Assembly (NCBI RefSeq): GCF_019355395.1
Contig: NZ_CP048829.1
Coordinates: 1,054,001 to 1,118,000 of the forward strand
Direction of reading: 5' to 3'
Source of the DNA: Chordicoccus furentiruminis
Lineage (GTDB): Bacteria > Bacillota > Clostridia > Lachnospirales > Lachnospiraceae
DNA length: 64,000 nt
A program made the position numbers and the translations under genes. A model generated the notes under the pieces. The model did not search any database and was not told where the DNA came from. It saw only the letters and a program-made list of their open reading frames with translations. Below, piece after piece: positions 52,401 through 61,342 of this stretch; positions within the stretch are counted from its first letter, which is position 1; each line of letters begins with the position of its first letter.

Positions 52401-53396
52401 TTACTGCCAGCCGTCCGTGCCGTACTGCCCGGCGCCGGACGCGCTGATCATGAACGGATCGATCAGATAGCGCGCGTTCAGCTTCTTGCCGTCCAGATAG
52501 CCGTCCAGCATCTCGGCCGCCGCCTGACCCAGCGTAACCGGTGAGGACGCAGCCGTGCCGGCGAGGTATGCATTTCCGTCGGCCATCGCCTTCTTCATAT
52601 CCGGCGATCCCCCGAATCCGTAGATCTTCAGTCCGTCAAGCCCGGCCTCCTGCGCCGCGTCCGCTGCCCCCAGCGCCATCTGATCATCCCCGGCGATCAG
52701 CGCGGTGCAGCCGCTGTACTGTCCGAAAAGCGTCTTCGCCGCCTCCTTCGCGGCGTCCCTCGATCCTCCTCCGTCGCTTTCCCCGGCCACCGTGAACGGA
52801 GTTTCCGCCGGCTCGAGCGCCGATTCCGCAAGCGGGTCGGTAAGCCGATCGGTGAAGCCGGCGATCCTCGCCGTGACGGCCGCCGAATCCGGATGGTCCA
52901 GGATCAGAACCATTCCACCCGCCGGAATATCCTTCAGGAGCTCCTGTGCCGCCAGCTGCCCCGCCTTGTACTCATTCATGGCGGCGAAAGATGTCAGATA
53001 CGACATATCCGACACTTCCGTATCGAGCCCGATCACGGGAATCCCGGCGTCAGCGGCCTCCTGAAGCCCGCTGATGACCGAATTTCCGTCCAGCGCCTGC
53101 AGAAAGATACCGTCCACCTTCTGCTCCGCCAGCTGGTGAAGCTGGGATGTCTGCTTCGTGCTGTCTCCTCCGGCGTCCATCGTGACGACCGTCACACCGC
53201 CCCTGGCTGTGAACCAGTCCGTCAGCGCCTTCAGCTCCGCGCTGTCATAGGAATCCGACGCGTCCGCCAGCGCGAATCCCACTGTCACGCCCCGTCCGCC
53301 GCTCGTATCCGCGGCCGCCGTGCACGCCGCCGGCGCTCCAGCGATCAGCGCGGCAGCGGCTGTAGCGGCCGCCGCAGTCCGAACCATCCTTCTCAT
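52401..53396 (-). CDS. Sugar-type ABC transporter binding protein (orphan)
   Basis: This protein of about 331 residues has an alanine-rich signal peptide (1-25) and an RbsB-like fold: TVGFALADASDSYDSAELKALTDWF, QKVDGIFLQALDGNSVISGLQEAADAGIPVIGLDTEV, GDDQMALGAADAAQEAGL and IYGFGGSPDMKKAM. A Cys in the signal region (PAAC) is a poor lipobox. ATG 53394-53396 follows GAGGAGG. Its own promoter is at 53441-53469. No permease or ATPase gene lies beside it, so the transporter it serves is unknown. Confidence 0.87.
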   Translation of the reverse strand: MRRMVRTAAAATAAAALIAGAPAACTAAADTSGGRGVTVGFALADASDSYDSAELKALTDWFTARGGVTVVTMDAGGDSTKQTSQLHQLAEQKVDGIFLQALDGNSVISGLQEAADAGIPVIGLDTEVSDMSYLTSFAAMNEYKAGQLAAQELLKDIPAGGMVLILDHPDSAAVTARIAGFTDRLTDPLAESALEPAETPFTVAGESDGGGSRDAAKEAAKTLFGQYSGCTALIAGDDQMALGAADAAQEAGLDGLKIYGFGGSPDMKKAMADGNAYLAGTAASSPVTLGQAAAEMLDGYLDGKKLNARYLIDPFMISASGAGQYGTDGWQ

Positions 53397-53440
53397 ATTC
53401 TTCCTCCTCGTAAAGGCACCGTTTTCATCCATTTCTTTCT

Positions 53441-53469
53441 ATTTTACCCTCTCCCGCTTCTCTCTGCAA
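53441..53469 (-). promoter_or_regulatory. Promoter of the orphan binding-protein gene
   Basis: Minus strand TTGCAG (53464-53469) and TAAAAT (53441-53446) are 17 bp apart. Confidence 0.6.
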
Positions 53470-53516
53470 AAAATTCCGTCTTCCCTTTTCCGGCATCATG
53501 AACTATGATGGGATAG

Positions 53517-53532
53517 CCACAATATATAGTGT
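53517..53532. promoter_or_regulatory. NrdR box upstream of nrdJ
   Basis: CCACAATATATAGTGT matches the NrdR consensus ACACWATATATWGTGT at all but the first base. NrdR is the ATP/dATP-sensing repressor of ribonucleotide reductase genes. A second box in the usual tandem position was not found. Confidence 0.8.
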
Positions 53533-53725
53533 TTGTTCTATTTTATCATTCAACATGTGGTCATCCAAACCGTCGCAGAAAGCGCATCCGGCAAATCCAT
53601 CCCGGCTGTTTTCACGGGTTTTATGCAGCATCCATCCCCTGAACGCCGGTCAGAATCCGCCTGCCGGGTCGTTTCTCCGGGCTTTCTGTAAACCGATCCA
53701 TTTATATTATGAGGAGGGAAATGCA

Positions 53726-56035
53726 ATGACCGTACAGGACTGGCTGGGCGAAGAGAACCAGCTCGGAATTGATATCTGGAACCGGAAATACCGCTACCGG
53801 AACGAAAGCTTCGACGAATGGATCGACCGCGTCTCCGGCGGAGATAAGGAACTTGCCGGCCTGATCCGGGAGAAGAAGTTTCTGTTCGGCGGCCGGACGC
53901 TGTCAAACCGGGGTACGGACCGCTCCGCCTCTTACTCGAACTGCTACTCTCTCGGCTTCGTGGGCGACAGCCTGGACGAGCTGATGCAGGCGGCGACGGA
54001 TATCGCGAAAACCTTCAAGAGCCAGGGGGGTCAGGGGCTCTCACTCAGCAAAGTGCGCCCGAAGGGCACGCCGATCGCCCACGGTCAGTTCCGGAGCGAC
54101 GGCATCATTCCCTTCATGGAAATCTACAACCGCGTGACGGAGTCCATCTCCCAGGGCGGATCCCGAAAGGGTGCGCTTCTGATGTCGCTCGATATCTGGC
54201 ACAGGGAAGCGGAGTCCTTCATCCGGATCAAAAGCGAGGAAGGCCGGATCCAGAAGGCCAACCTTTCCCTCGAGATCGACGATGCGTTCATGGAAGACGT
54301 GCGCCGCTACTACGAGACAGGCGAAACGGTCACCCGGACAATCACCCGCACGTACGAAGGCAACACGATTACCTATGAGGTGACGCCGATCCGTCTCTAT
54401 CAGCTGATGATGGAGAAGGCCTGGGACTGGGGCGAGCCGGGCTGCCTTTTCGTCAATCAGCTCCGGAACCGCAACATGATGGAGAAGGTCGACAGCTACC
54501 GGATCGAAACCGTCAACCCTTGCGGCGAGCAGCCGCTCCCGGGCGGCGGGGCCTGCAATCTGGGCAGCCTCAACCTGTCCGCGTTTGTGCATGATCCGTT
54601 CACCGGTCATGCTTCATTCGACTTCGATGGATTCCGGAGCGCGGTTACCGTGAGTGTCCGCGCTCTCGACCGGATCATCGACGAGAACCAGAACCACCAC
54701 GCGCTTCCAATCCAGAAGGAGATGGCGCTCCGCTACCGCAACATCGGCCTCGGCGTCATGGGCCTTTACGATATGCTGGCAAAGCTCGGCATGCGGTACG
54801 GCAGCCCGGAGAGCATCGCCTTCAGCGGAAAACTCATGCATGAGATGTTCCGCACGGCCGTGATCGCGAGCAGCCGTCTGGCGGAGATGGCGGGTGCCTT
54901 TCCGGGATATGAGCCGGAAGTGCTTGACTCCGCGATCATCAGAGAGCATTTTACCGATGCGGAACTGGAACAGCTCGGAATCCGGAAAAACGGCCTCCGC
55001 AACTGCTCGCTTCTGTCGATCGCGCCCGCCGGTTCCATCGGCACAATGCTGAATGTCGCCACCGGCGCGGAGCCGGCCTTCTCGATCTCGTACACGCGGA
55101 AGACAGAGTCGCTGAACGGAGAAGAGGACAAGTCCTACACTGTCTTCACCGGTGTCGCGAAGGAATATCTCGATCTGACCGGCGAAAAGAAACTGCCGTC
55201 GTACTTTGTGACGGCCGGCGACATCCCATGGAAGGAACGGATCGACATGCAGTCGGAGCTGCAGAAGCACGTGGATACCGGCATCTCATCAACCGTCAAT
55301 CTGCCGCACGAAGTCACGGTCTCTGACATCGAGCTGCTCTATCTGTACGCGTGGGAGAAGAAGCTGAAAGGCGTCACGATCTTCCGCGACCACTGCCGAC
55401 GGGCCGGGATTCTCAGCCGCCCGGTGGAGCCGGAGAAACCGAAGCCCGCGTCGGACGCCCCGGCTCCGGACGGAAAGCAGCCGATCCCGCGGGGCGTCAT
55501 CCTCAAGGCGGACGACCGGTGCATCGGGCTCAAGCGGACGATCACGTCCGGCTGCGGCACGCTGCATGTGGAGGCGTTCTTCACCCCGGACACCGGCGAC
55601 CTCTACAAAACCTACTTCAGCAAGGGCTCGACCGGCGGCTGCAACTCCTTCATGGTAGGTCTGTCGCGGATGATCTCTCTCGCGGCCCGCGGCGGCGTGC
55701 CGTTCGAGGCCATCGTGGACCAGCTTCACTCGACGATCGTCTGCGCGTCCTACGCTGTCCGCGCGGCGACGCGTCAGGACACCAGCAAGGGATCCTGCTG
55801 CCCGGTGGCGATCGGCTACGTGCTCGAGGACATGCACCGGGAGGTGCTCGAGGTGCTCGGTCTCAGTAAAAAAGCCGGCACCGCAGTCCGCAACCCGGGC
55901 GTGCTCAGAAAAGAGACGTCCCGCGGCGGCGCCGGCGGAACCGGTCTGACCTGTCCGGTCTGCGGAGGCACGCAGCTTGTCTTCACCGGCGGCTGCGTGG
56001 AGTGCAAGGCCTGCGGCTGGAGCCAGTGCGGATGA
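53726..56035 (+). CDS. nrdJ: Adenosylcobalamin-dependent (class II) ribonucleotide reductase
   Basis: This 769-residue protein reduces ribonucleotides to deoxyribonucleotides using B12. It has GGRTLSNRGT, the first redox Cys in YSNCYSLG, the catalytic NPCGEQPLPGGGACNLGSLNLSAF (NxCxE), SIAPAGSIG and GISSTVNLPHEV. It also has SGCGTLHVEAFFTPDTGDLYKTYFSKGSTGGCNS and a C-terminal zinc-ribbon/thiol tail with CPVC, CVECKAC and GWSQCG. AGGAGGGAAATGCA precedes the ATG at 53726; longer in-frame upstream sequence (76 codons) lacks a ribosome binding site. It shares a 4-bp gap and a GCGGATGA/TCATCCGC hairpin (56028-56052) with the convergent gene. Confidence 0.95.
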   Translation: MTVQDWLGEENQLGIDIWNRKYRYRNESFDEWIDRVSGGDKELAGLIREKKFLFGGRTLSNRGTDRSASYSNCYSLGFVGDSLDELMQAATDIAKTFKSQGGQGLSLSKVRPKGTPIAHGQFRSDGIIPFMEIYNRVTESISQGGSRKGALLMSLDIWHREAESFIRIKSEEGRIQKANLSLEIDDAFMEDVRRYYETGETVTRTITRTYEGNTITYEVTPIRLYQLMMEKAWDWGEPGCLFVNQLRNRNMMEKVDSYRIETVNPCGEQPLPGGGACNLGSLNLSAFVHDPFTGHASFDFDGFRSAVTVSVRALDRIIDENQNHHALPIQKEMALRYRNIGLGVMGLYDMLAKLGMRYGSPESIAFSGKLMHEMFRTAVIASSRLAEMAGAFPGYEPEVLDSAIIREHFTDAELEQLGIRKNGLRNCSLLSIAPAGSIGTMLNVATGAEPAFSISYTRKTESLNGEEDKSYTVFTGVAKEYLDLTGEKKLPSYFVTAGDIPWKERIDMQSELQKHVDTGISSTVNLPHEVTVSDIELLYLYAWEKKLKGVTIFRDHCRRAGILSRPVEPEKPKPASDAPAPDGKQPIPRGVILKADDRCIGLKRTITSGCGTLHVEAFFTPDTGDLYKTYFSKGSTGGCNSFMVGLSRMISLAARGGVPFEAIVDQLHSTIVCASYAVRAATRQDTSKGSCCPVAIGYVLEDMHREVLEVLGLSKKAGTAVRNPGVLRKETSRGGAGGTGLTCPVCGGTQLVFTGGCVECKACGWSQCG

Positions 56036-56052
56036 CCGTTCAGATCATCCGC
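56028..56052. terminator. Hairpin over the convergent stop codons
   Basis: GCGGATGA (56028-56035) pairs with TCATCCGC (56045-56052), spanning both stop codons. It is likely to limit read-through in both directions; there is no clear T tract. Confidence 0.5.
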
Positions 56053-57170
56053 CCGAGGACCCGGATCGCTTTTTCGTACTTTTCGATTTCCACATACTCG
56101 TTCGGCTTGTGCGCCATGAACGGTTCCCCCGGCCCGAACAGAATGACACTCGTGTCCGGGTCGTTTTCGGCGAGGATGGACGCATCGGTAAAGAAATTGA
56201 TCCCGGTTGTCTCAAACGGAATCCGTTCCGCGCGCAGGGCCGTCTCAAGCTCTGTCACGAAGGCGTCCCCGGGCGCCGTCTCGATCGCGCGCCTGTAGTT
56301 CTCCGCCGCGAGGGAGATCCGGACGTCGCCGTTCGTAGCGGCCTCCGCCTCTGCTGCGGCTTCCTCCGCCTTTTTCAAAATCGCCGTCCTGTCAAGATCC
56401 GGTGTGAAACGGATATCCATCCGGATCATGCACCGGTCGGGAACCATATTGGGCGCGACGCCTCCCTCGATCCGCGTGATGATCGCCGTCGACCTTCCGA
56501 GCAGTGCGTGCTCATGCTCAGAGACGAAAGCCCGGATCTCATCCGCCTCCCTCAGCCCGAATTCCACGGCGCTCCTCCCCTGCCCGGGGTAGGCGCCGTG
56601 GCTCGTCTTTCCGGAAATGTCGAGCCGGAGCCACAGACATCCTTTCTGCGCGGTGCCCGCCTTAAGTCCGGTCGGCTCGCCGATCAGGATCCGTCCGCAT
56701 CCGGTCATCCCCTCCTCTTTAAGGAGGGCTCTGGCGCCTATTCCGTTCTTCTCCTCGTCGCATGTACCGCAGAAAAAAACAGGATGCCGGAACGGCCGTC
56801 CGAGCCGTACCGCTTCGCACAGGGCGAACACCATCGCGCAGAGGCCGCTCTTCATATCGCTGGCTCCGCGCCCGTAGATCCGCCCCCCGGCGACGGTCGG
56901 AACCGCCGGATCCGTCCGCCACTCCGAGGCCGCGCCGTACGGCACCGTATCCAGATGGCCGTTCCAGACCACAGTCTCTCCGTCCGTAATGTCTCCGATC
57001 CGGGCCGTGACGTTCGCGTGCGTCCCGTCGATCCGGACGGTCCGCGCGTCGATCCCGGCCCGCCGCATATAGTCCGCGAGAAACTCTGCCACTGCACCCT
57101 CGTCGTCCCGGCCGTTCACGCTCCGGATCGCGAGAACCTTCATCAGCAGCTCTACCGACTCTGTGCTCAC
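56040..57170 (-). CDS. M20-family metallopeptidase/deacylase (ArgE/DapE-like)
   Basis: This protein of about 376 residues has the co-catalytic zinc ligands: NGHLDTVPYG, GRGASDMKSGL, CDEEKNG (Glu general base and metal Glu), GEPTGL and FMAHKPNEY (last His). A lid domain lies at about 170-285 (GKTSHGAYPGQGRSAVEFGL). Such enzymes hydrolyse N-acyl, N-carbamoyl or peptide bonds. I start at GTG 57168-57170 after GGAGGAAGCAGGG. It is the last gene of the nucleoside-importer operon, 28 bp after the LacI regulator. Confidence 0.88.
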   Translation of the reverse strand: MSTESVELLMKVLAIRSVNGRDDEGAVAEFLADYMRRAGIDARTVRIDGTHANVTARIGDITDGETVVWNGHLDTVPYGAASEWRTDPAVPTVAGGRIYGRGASDMKSGLCAMVFALCEAVRLGRPFRHPVFFCGTCDEEKNGIGARALLKEEGMTGCGRILIGEPTGLKAGTAQKGCLWLRLDISGKTSHGAYPGQGRSAVEFGLREADEIRAFVSEHEHALLGRSTAIITRIEGGVAPNMVPDRCMIRMDIRFTPDLDRTAILKKAEEAAAEAEAATNGDVRISLAAENYRRAIETAPGDAFVTELETALRAERIPFETTGINFFTDASILAENDPDTSVILFGPGEPFMAHKPNEYVEIEKYEKAIRVLGRMI

Positions 57171-57198
57171 CCCTGCTTCCTCCTTTCCAAACCGTCTG

Positions 57199-58218
57199 TC
57201 AGCGGGCCGCAACGGAGGCCCGCTCGATCAGAACGGGGTCAAACAGAACCCGCTCCCGGTTGTCTTTATACCGGATTTCCCCGCGGATCAGCATTTCCGC
57301 CGCCTTTCGGCCCATCTGTTCCGCCGGCTGCCTGATCGTGGTCAGCGGAACCTCGAGAAAAGAGTCCATGAAGATGTCGTCGTATCCGATCACGGAAATG
57401 TCTTCCGGAACATGGAGTCCCTGCTCCTTTATCCTCTTCATGGCCCCGATCGCCATCATATCGTTGAACGCGAAGACGGCATCCGGCCTGTCAGGCATGC
57501 GGAGAATCCGCTCCGCCGCGAGCACGCCGCTCTCGAACGTATACTTTCCGTCATACAGCAGCTCCGCCCGGAACGGGATTCCGTATTCGCCGAGCGCCCT
57601 TCTGTACCCTTCCAGCCGCTGCTGGGAGTCAATCAGATTCCCCGGACCGGTGATACACGCGATTCTGCGAAGGCCGCGCGACAGCAGATAGTGCGTCGCG
57701 AGATAGCCGCCCTTCACATGATCAACGCTCACGATGCCGCCCATATCCGTGTCAATATACCGGTCCGCCAGAAGATACGGAATATGTGCCTTCTTCAGAA
57801 AGGTAATGCATTCCTGCGCCATCTCCGCCGTGCTCTCCGCCGCCATACCGAAGACGACGCCGCTCGCGCCCGCGTCCGCCAGCATTCTGAGGTTGACCAT
57901 ATCCGTCTCGTGGCTGTCGTTCGAATTGCACAGGATCACATTCCAGTCATTTTTCTTGCATTCATCCTCCACGCCTCTCGCGAGGGAGGCGAAGAAATTA
58001 TTCCGGATGTCGGAGATGGCCAGCCCGATCGTATTCGTTGAACCCTTCACCAGCCCCAGCGCCATCCGGTTGCGCCGGTAATGCATCCTTTCAGCCGTAT
58101 CGAGAATAAGCTGCCGGTTTTCTTTCGAAACCCGGCAGTCCGCATTGTTCAGCACCTGTGATACGGTTGTCACTGACAGATGGGTGGCTTCCGCGATCTG
58201 CTTTAATGTCGTTCGCAT
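57199..58218 (-). CDS. LacI-family transcriptional regulator
   Basis: This 339-residue protein has a classic LacI headpiece (1-55: TLKQIAEATHLSVTTVSQVLNNADCRVSKENRQLILDTAERMHYRRN) and a sugar/nucleoside-binding domain (60-339: TNTIGLAISDIRNNFFASLARGVEDE, VVFGMAAESTAEMAQ, DRYIDTDMGGIVSVDH, ISVIGYDDIFMDSF). Located inside the operon between the GATase1-like and M20 genes, it probably responds to the compound the operon handles, perhaps a nucleoside. No matching operator could be located. Confidence 0.93.
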   Translation of the reverse strand: MRTTLKQIAEATHLSVTTVSQVLNNADCRVSKENRQLILDTAERMHYRRNRMALGLVKGSTNTIGLAISDIRNNFFASLARGVEDECKKNDWNVILCNSNDSHETDMVNLRMLADAGASGVVFGMAAESTAEMAQECITFLKKAHIPYLLADRYIDTDMGGIVSVDHVKGGYLATHYLLSRGLRRIACITGPGNLIDSQQRLEGYRRALGEYGIPFRAELLYDGKYTFESGVLAAERILRMPDRPDAVFAFNDMMAIGAMKRIKEQGLHVPEDISVIGYDDIFMDSFLEVPLTTIRQPAEQMGRKAAEMLIRGEIRYKDNRERVLFDPVLIERASVAAR

Positions 58219-58229
58219 AAGACACCAGT

Positions 58230-58982
58230 TTACTGTTTTTCCGTCAGATAATCCAGCATATTTTTAAACAGCCGGTTGTAATGCTTCCAGCCGCAGAACT
58301 CCTCCGGCGCCCAGTGCGGTGCGCAGTCGGTCGAGAAGATGCCGCTCCTCCCTGATCCGAAATCCTCAAACGCGATGAACGGATCGCCGCAGATGTCCGC
58401 CACCAGCTGCGCCCCGGCTCTCAGTTCGCTCTTGTTGTATCCGAGAACCGCCGGAAACTCCTCATCGATTCCGGCCACCGCCGGGTGATCCGCCTTCACG
58501 ACGCGCGGAACCACTCCTTCGCAGTGCTCCATCCGGTCGTCGTACGGAAGCAGCTTCACCGGAAGCACCTCCTGAACCGGAGTCGCCCACCACTTTCCCT
58601 GTCCGCCGATCCCGTTGAACGTCATATACCCGCCGATCATCAGGATGGATCCGCCCTGCAGAACATAGTCCTTCAGCAGCTGGCAGCGGTTCGGGAACCG
58701 CCTGCTCTGCGCGAATGTGGCCGGCGGAATCAGGAGCGTATCCGCCCCGACGTCCGAAAGGATCACACATGCGTATTTTCGGAGTCCCTCCATGGTGAAC
58801 GGGAACTGTTCGGCCGCGATATGATTCGGCATATAAGTCAGCTCATACCCGGCTGCTTCGATCGCTTTGTCGATCCAGCCGAGCCCCGTCTCATACCTTG
58901 ATGAGAAGAAGCTGTTGAAACCCTTCACCTCCATCGTCGTCGCGGTCCATGACTCTCCGACAAGCAGCACCTTCTTTGCCAT
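58230..58982 (-). CDS. GATase1-like protein (putative glutamine amidotransferase family)
   Basis: This 250-residue protein matches the uncharacterised GATase1_like family (PF07090): VLLVGESWTATTMEVKGFNSFFSSRYETG, MPNHIAAEQFPFTMEGLRKYACVILSDVGADTLLIPP, GGSILMIGGYMTFNGIGGQGKWWATPVQEVLPV, HWAPEEFCGWKHYNRLFKNMLDYL. The nucleophile Cys expected in glutaminases is not clearly present, so it may bind or hydrolyse a ligand instead. It lies 4 bp from the M20 gene and 11 bp from LacI, inside the operon. Confidence 0.8.
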   Translation of the reverse strand: MAKKVLLVGESWTATTMEVKGFNSFFSSRYETGLGWIDKAIEAAGYELTYMPNHIAAEQFPFTMEGLRKYACVILSDVGADTLLIPPATFAQSRRFPNRCQLLKDYVLQGGSILMIGGYMTFNGIGGQGKWWATPVQEVLPVKLLPYDDRMEHCEGVVPRVVKADHPAVAGIDEEFPAVLGYNKSELRAGAQLVADICGDPFIAFEDFGSGRSGIFSTDCAPHWAPEEFCGWKHYNRLFKNMLDYLTEKQ

Positions 58983-58986
58983 CGTC

Positions 58987-60273
58987 TTACTCCTTTCCGT
59001 GCGGTTGACCGCCCCATTCCAGAATCAGCTTCGCGTAAATCAGGATCGACTGCCAGTACGCTTCCAGCTCAAGCCACTCATTGACCGCGTGGCACTGCGC
59101 GAGATTGCCCGGTCCGAACTGAATCGTCGGGCACTTTGCGATATTTCTCCAGAGTCTCGAGTCGCAGCCGGAAGGCGATCCGACGATCTTCACGTCCTTT
59201 CCGCGAATTTCGCGGTAGGCCGACTGGAAAGTCCGGACGAACGGATCCTCCGGATCCATCTCAAAGCCGTTCCCCGTCTGATAGACCGAGATAACCGGCA
59301 TATGCTTCTCCATCCAGGGATCCGCTTTTGCGGTCCGGTTCACTGTATCCGTAAACTCATCGATCACCTGCTGCATTGACATCAGCCCGGGCACAAAGTG
59401 GACGCAGGTCTGGAACATACAGTCCCCCGGCACCGTCGAGCCGGCCGTTCCGCCGCGGATTACGCCGATATTCAGGTTCGGCGCAGGAAGCAGCGGATGC
59501 TTATAGGTGAGCAGCCAGTCATGCTCCTTCTCGTTGAGGGCGCTGATCACCTTGATCGCCTTGTCGATCGCGCTGACCCCGTTCTTCTTCCCTCCGGAAT
59601 GACAGGATTTGCCCTCGAACGTCACCTGAAAGAACACCCAGCCCATATGATCCAGCACCAGCTCGTCGCTCGTTCCCTCGCAGTTCACGACGCCGTCGGC
59701 CTTCAGCCCGCGCATCACCGCCTGCATGGAGCCGTTTCCGCCGCCCTCCTCGTCGCAGACCGACGTGATCGTGACGTCGCCGGGCAGTTCAAGGCCCGCG
59801 TCCTGAATCAGCTTCACCGCCAGCGCGGACGCCATCAGCCCGCCTTTCATATCGGCTGCGCCTCTCCCGAAAATCTTTCCGTCCCGGACGTCCGCCTGAT
59901 ACGGCGGCGTGGTCCACTCGCCCGGATCTCCCTCCGGCATGACATCGATATGGCTGTTGAACAGAAGGCTCTTCCCGCCTTTCTTCCCGCCAAACGTAGC
60001 GTAGACATTGTACCGGTCTGTCTGGTCATGCCCGAGATTGCCTTCATGATAGCGGTCAAAGCAATCCCTGATGACCGCCTCGTCCATCGGATCGCAGTCA
60101 ATCCGGTTCGCGCCCATGGAGCGGAACAGCCCGACCATATAGTCCTGCCCCTTCTTCTCCAGTCCGCCGTCGATTCCATGTCCGAGATCATGCGTGTCAA
60201 TGTTGATCAGCCCGATCAGACGGTCCAGATATTCTTTTTTATGTGCTTCCAGTGTCGTTTCCAGTATGCCCAT
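58987..60273 (-). CDS. M20-family peptidase/amidohydrolase
   Basis: This 428-residue protein has the two-metal ligand set: NSHIDVMPEGD (first His/Asp), GRGAADMKGGLMAS (bridging Asp), VCDEEGGGNGS (Glu pair), EGTSDEL and AQCHAVNEWLEL (last His). A dimerisation/lid domain lies between residues 205 and 330 (GKSCHSGGKKNGVSAIDKA). It is larger than and only distantly similar to the second M20 protein at 56040. The substrate is unknown; the operon context suggests an amide-containing nucleoside derivative (inference). It starts 12 bp after the nucleoside hydrolase gene. Confidence 0.88.
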   Translation of the reverse strand: MGILETTLEAHKKEYLDRLIGLINIDTHDLGHGIDGGLEKKGQDYMVGLFRSMGANRIDCDPMDEAVIRDCFDRYHEGNLGHDQTDRYNVYATFGGKKGGKSLLFNSHIDVMPEGDPGEWTTPPYQADVRDGKIFGRGAADMKGGLMASALAVKLIQDAGLELPGDVTITSVCDEEGGGNGSMQAVMRGLKADGVVNCEGTSDELVLDHMGWVFFQVTFEGKSCHSGGKKNGVSAIDKAIKVISALNEKEHDWLLTYKHPLLPAPNLNIGVIRGGTAGSTVPGDCMFQTCVHFVPGLMSMQQVIDEFTDTVNRTAKADPWMEKHMPVISVYQTGNGFEMDPEDPFVRTFQSAYREIRGKDVKIVGSPSGCDSRLWRNIAKCPTIQFGPGNLAQCHAVNEWLELEAYWQSILIYAKLILEWGGQPHGKE

Positions 60274-60285
60274 GTCCGTCTCTCC

Positions 60286-61218
60286 TCAGTCATAATTCCG
60301 GATGCAGGACTCCACGATATCCCAGAACTTCTCCACGTCGATATCGGTTGCCACATGCATGTTCGGCTCAAGCTTCATGTATCCGAACAGATCGCAGTTC
60401 GTCCGCCCGTAGGACTCCGTGCTCCGGATGTCGACGGATCCGTGAACGTACCGGAGCGTCAGCACGTCCGGATCAATCAGATAGGCGATCGTCGTCGGAT
60501 CATGCAGCGGACCGCCCTCCCATCCGAAGACTTCCTTCTGCGTCCTGCAGAAAAAGCGCATCAGATCCGCGAAGAGATGCGCGGCCTTGTTGCCGACTTT
60601 CTCCATCCGCTCCACGATGGCCGGATAGCAGAGGACCTTCCGCGTGATGTCCAGTCCGCACATCGTAAGCGGCACGCCACTGTTGAACACAACGTAGGCT
60701 GCGTCGCCGTCCGCGGCGATATTGAACTCCGCCGCCGGCGTGATGTTGCCGTTCGTGTACGCGCCTCCCATAAAGACGATCTGTCTGATCTTCGGAATGA
60801 TCCTCGGCTCCATCCGCATCGCCATCGCCACGTTCGTCATCGGCCCGGTGATCACCAGCGTGATGTCCCCGTCCGACTCCATGAGCTTCCTGCAGAGAAA
60901 TGCAACCGCGTGCTCCTTCTCAAGCGGCTTGACCAGCGGTTCGAACACCGGGCCGTCCAGACCGGATTTCCCGTGAATGTCGCCGGCCGTCAGCCGGTTT
61001 CGGATCATCGGTCCGGGGCATCCCGCGTAGACCGGAATATCCAGTCCGAGGTACTGGCAGACATTCCTTGCGTTTTCCTGTGTATGGTCCAGCGTCTGAT
61101 TGCCGGACACGGTTGTGATCGCCAGAAGGTCAAGCGCCGGATGCTTCGCCGCCATCATGATCGCGACGGCGTCGTCATGTCCGGGATCACAGTCAAGTAT
61201 AATCTTTGTCTTTTCCAT
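60286..61218 (-). CDS. Nucleoside hydrolase (IunH/RihA-like)
   Basis: This 310-residue protein has the nucleoside-hydrolase signature ILDCDPGHDDAVAIMMA (Ca2+-binding Asp cluster), TVSGNQTLDHTQENA, LVITGPMTNVAMAM, VFMGGAYTNGNITPAAEFNIAADGDAA and the late Asp in LHDPTTIAYL. It releases the base from a ribonucleoside. The neighbouring ABC importer and hydrolases suggest it acts right after uptake. AAGAAAATGG start has GAGGAAAG upstream. Confidence 0.93.
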   Translation of the reverse strand: MEKTKIILDCDPGHDDAVAIMMAAKHPALDLLAITTVSGNQTLDHTQENARNVCQYLGLDIPVYAGCPGPMIRNRLTAGDIHGKSGLDGPVFEPLVKPLEKEHAVAFLCRKLMESDGDITLVITGPMTNVAMAMRMEPRIIPKIRQIVFMGGAYTNGNITPAAEFNIAADGDAAYVVFNSGVPLTMCGLDITRKVLCYPAIVERMEKVGNKAAHLFADLMRFFCRTQKEVFGWEGGPLHDPTTIAYLIDPDVLTLRYVHGSVDIRSTESYGRTNCDLFGYMKLEPNMHVATDIDVEKFWDIVESCIRNYD

Positions 61219-61342
61219 TTTCTTTCCTCACTCAATCAAGTCAAACGAACCAGATCATTTTGTCACAGGCGCGCCTCTCTACCCTCTGCATACCCGGGAA
61301 GCTCCTCTCCCGCGCCCCCTTTTCCCGCACTGCGTGTGCGCG

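Larger units (their letters stand above)
53397..53725. other. Intergenic region between the binding-protein gene and nrdJ
   Basis: These 329 bp hold the binding-protein promoter (53441-53469, minus), an NrdR box (53517-53532), and a leader of about 190 bases for nrdJ with a small hairpin CCGG...CCGG near 53650. No cobalamin riboswitch signature was found. Confidence 0.55.

Noticed and set aside
53509-53725. Cobalamin riboswitch upstream of the B12-dependent reductase
   Set aside because: The B12-box (GCCACTG) and the conserved core elements could not be found; an NrdR box explains the control better.
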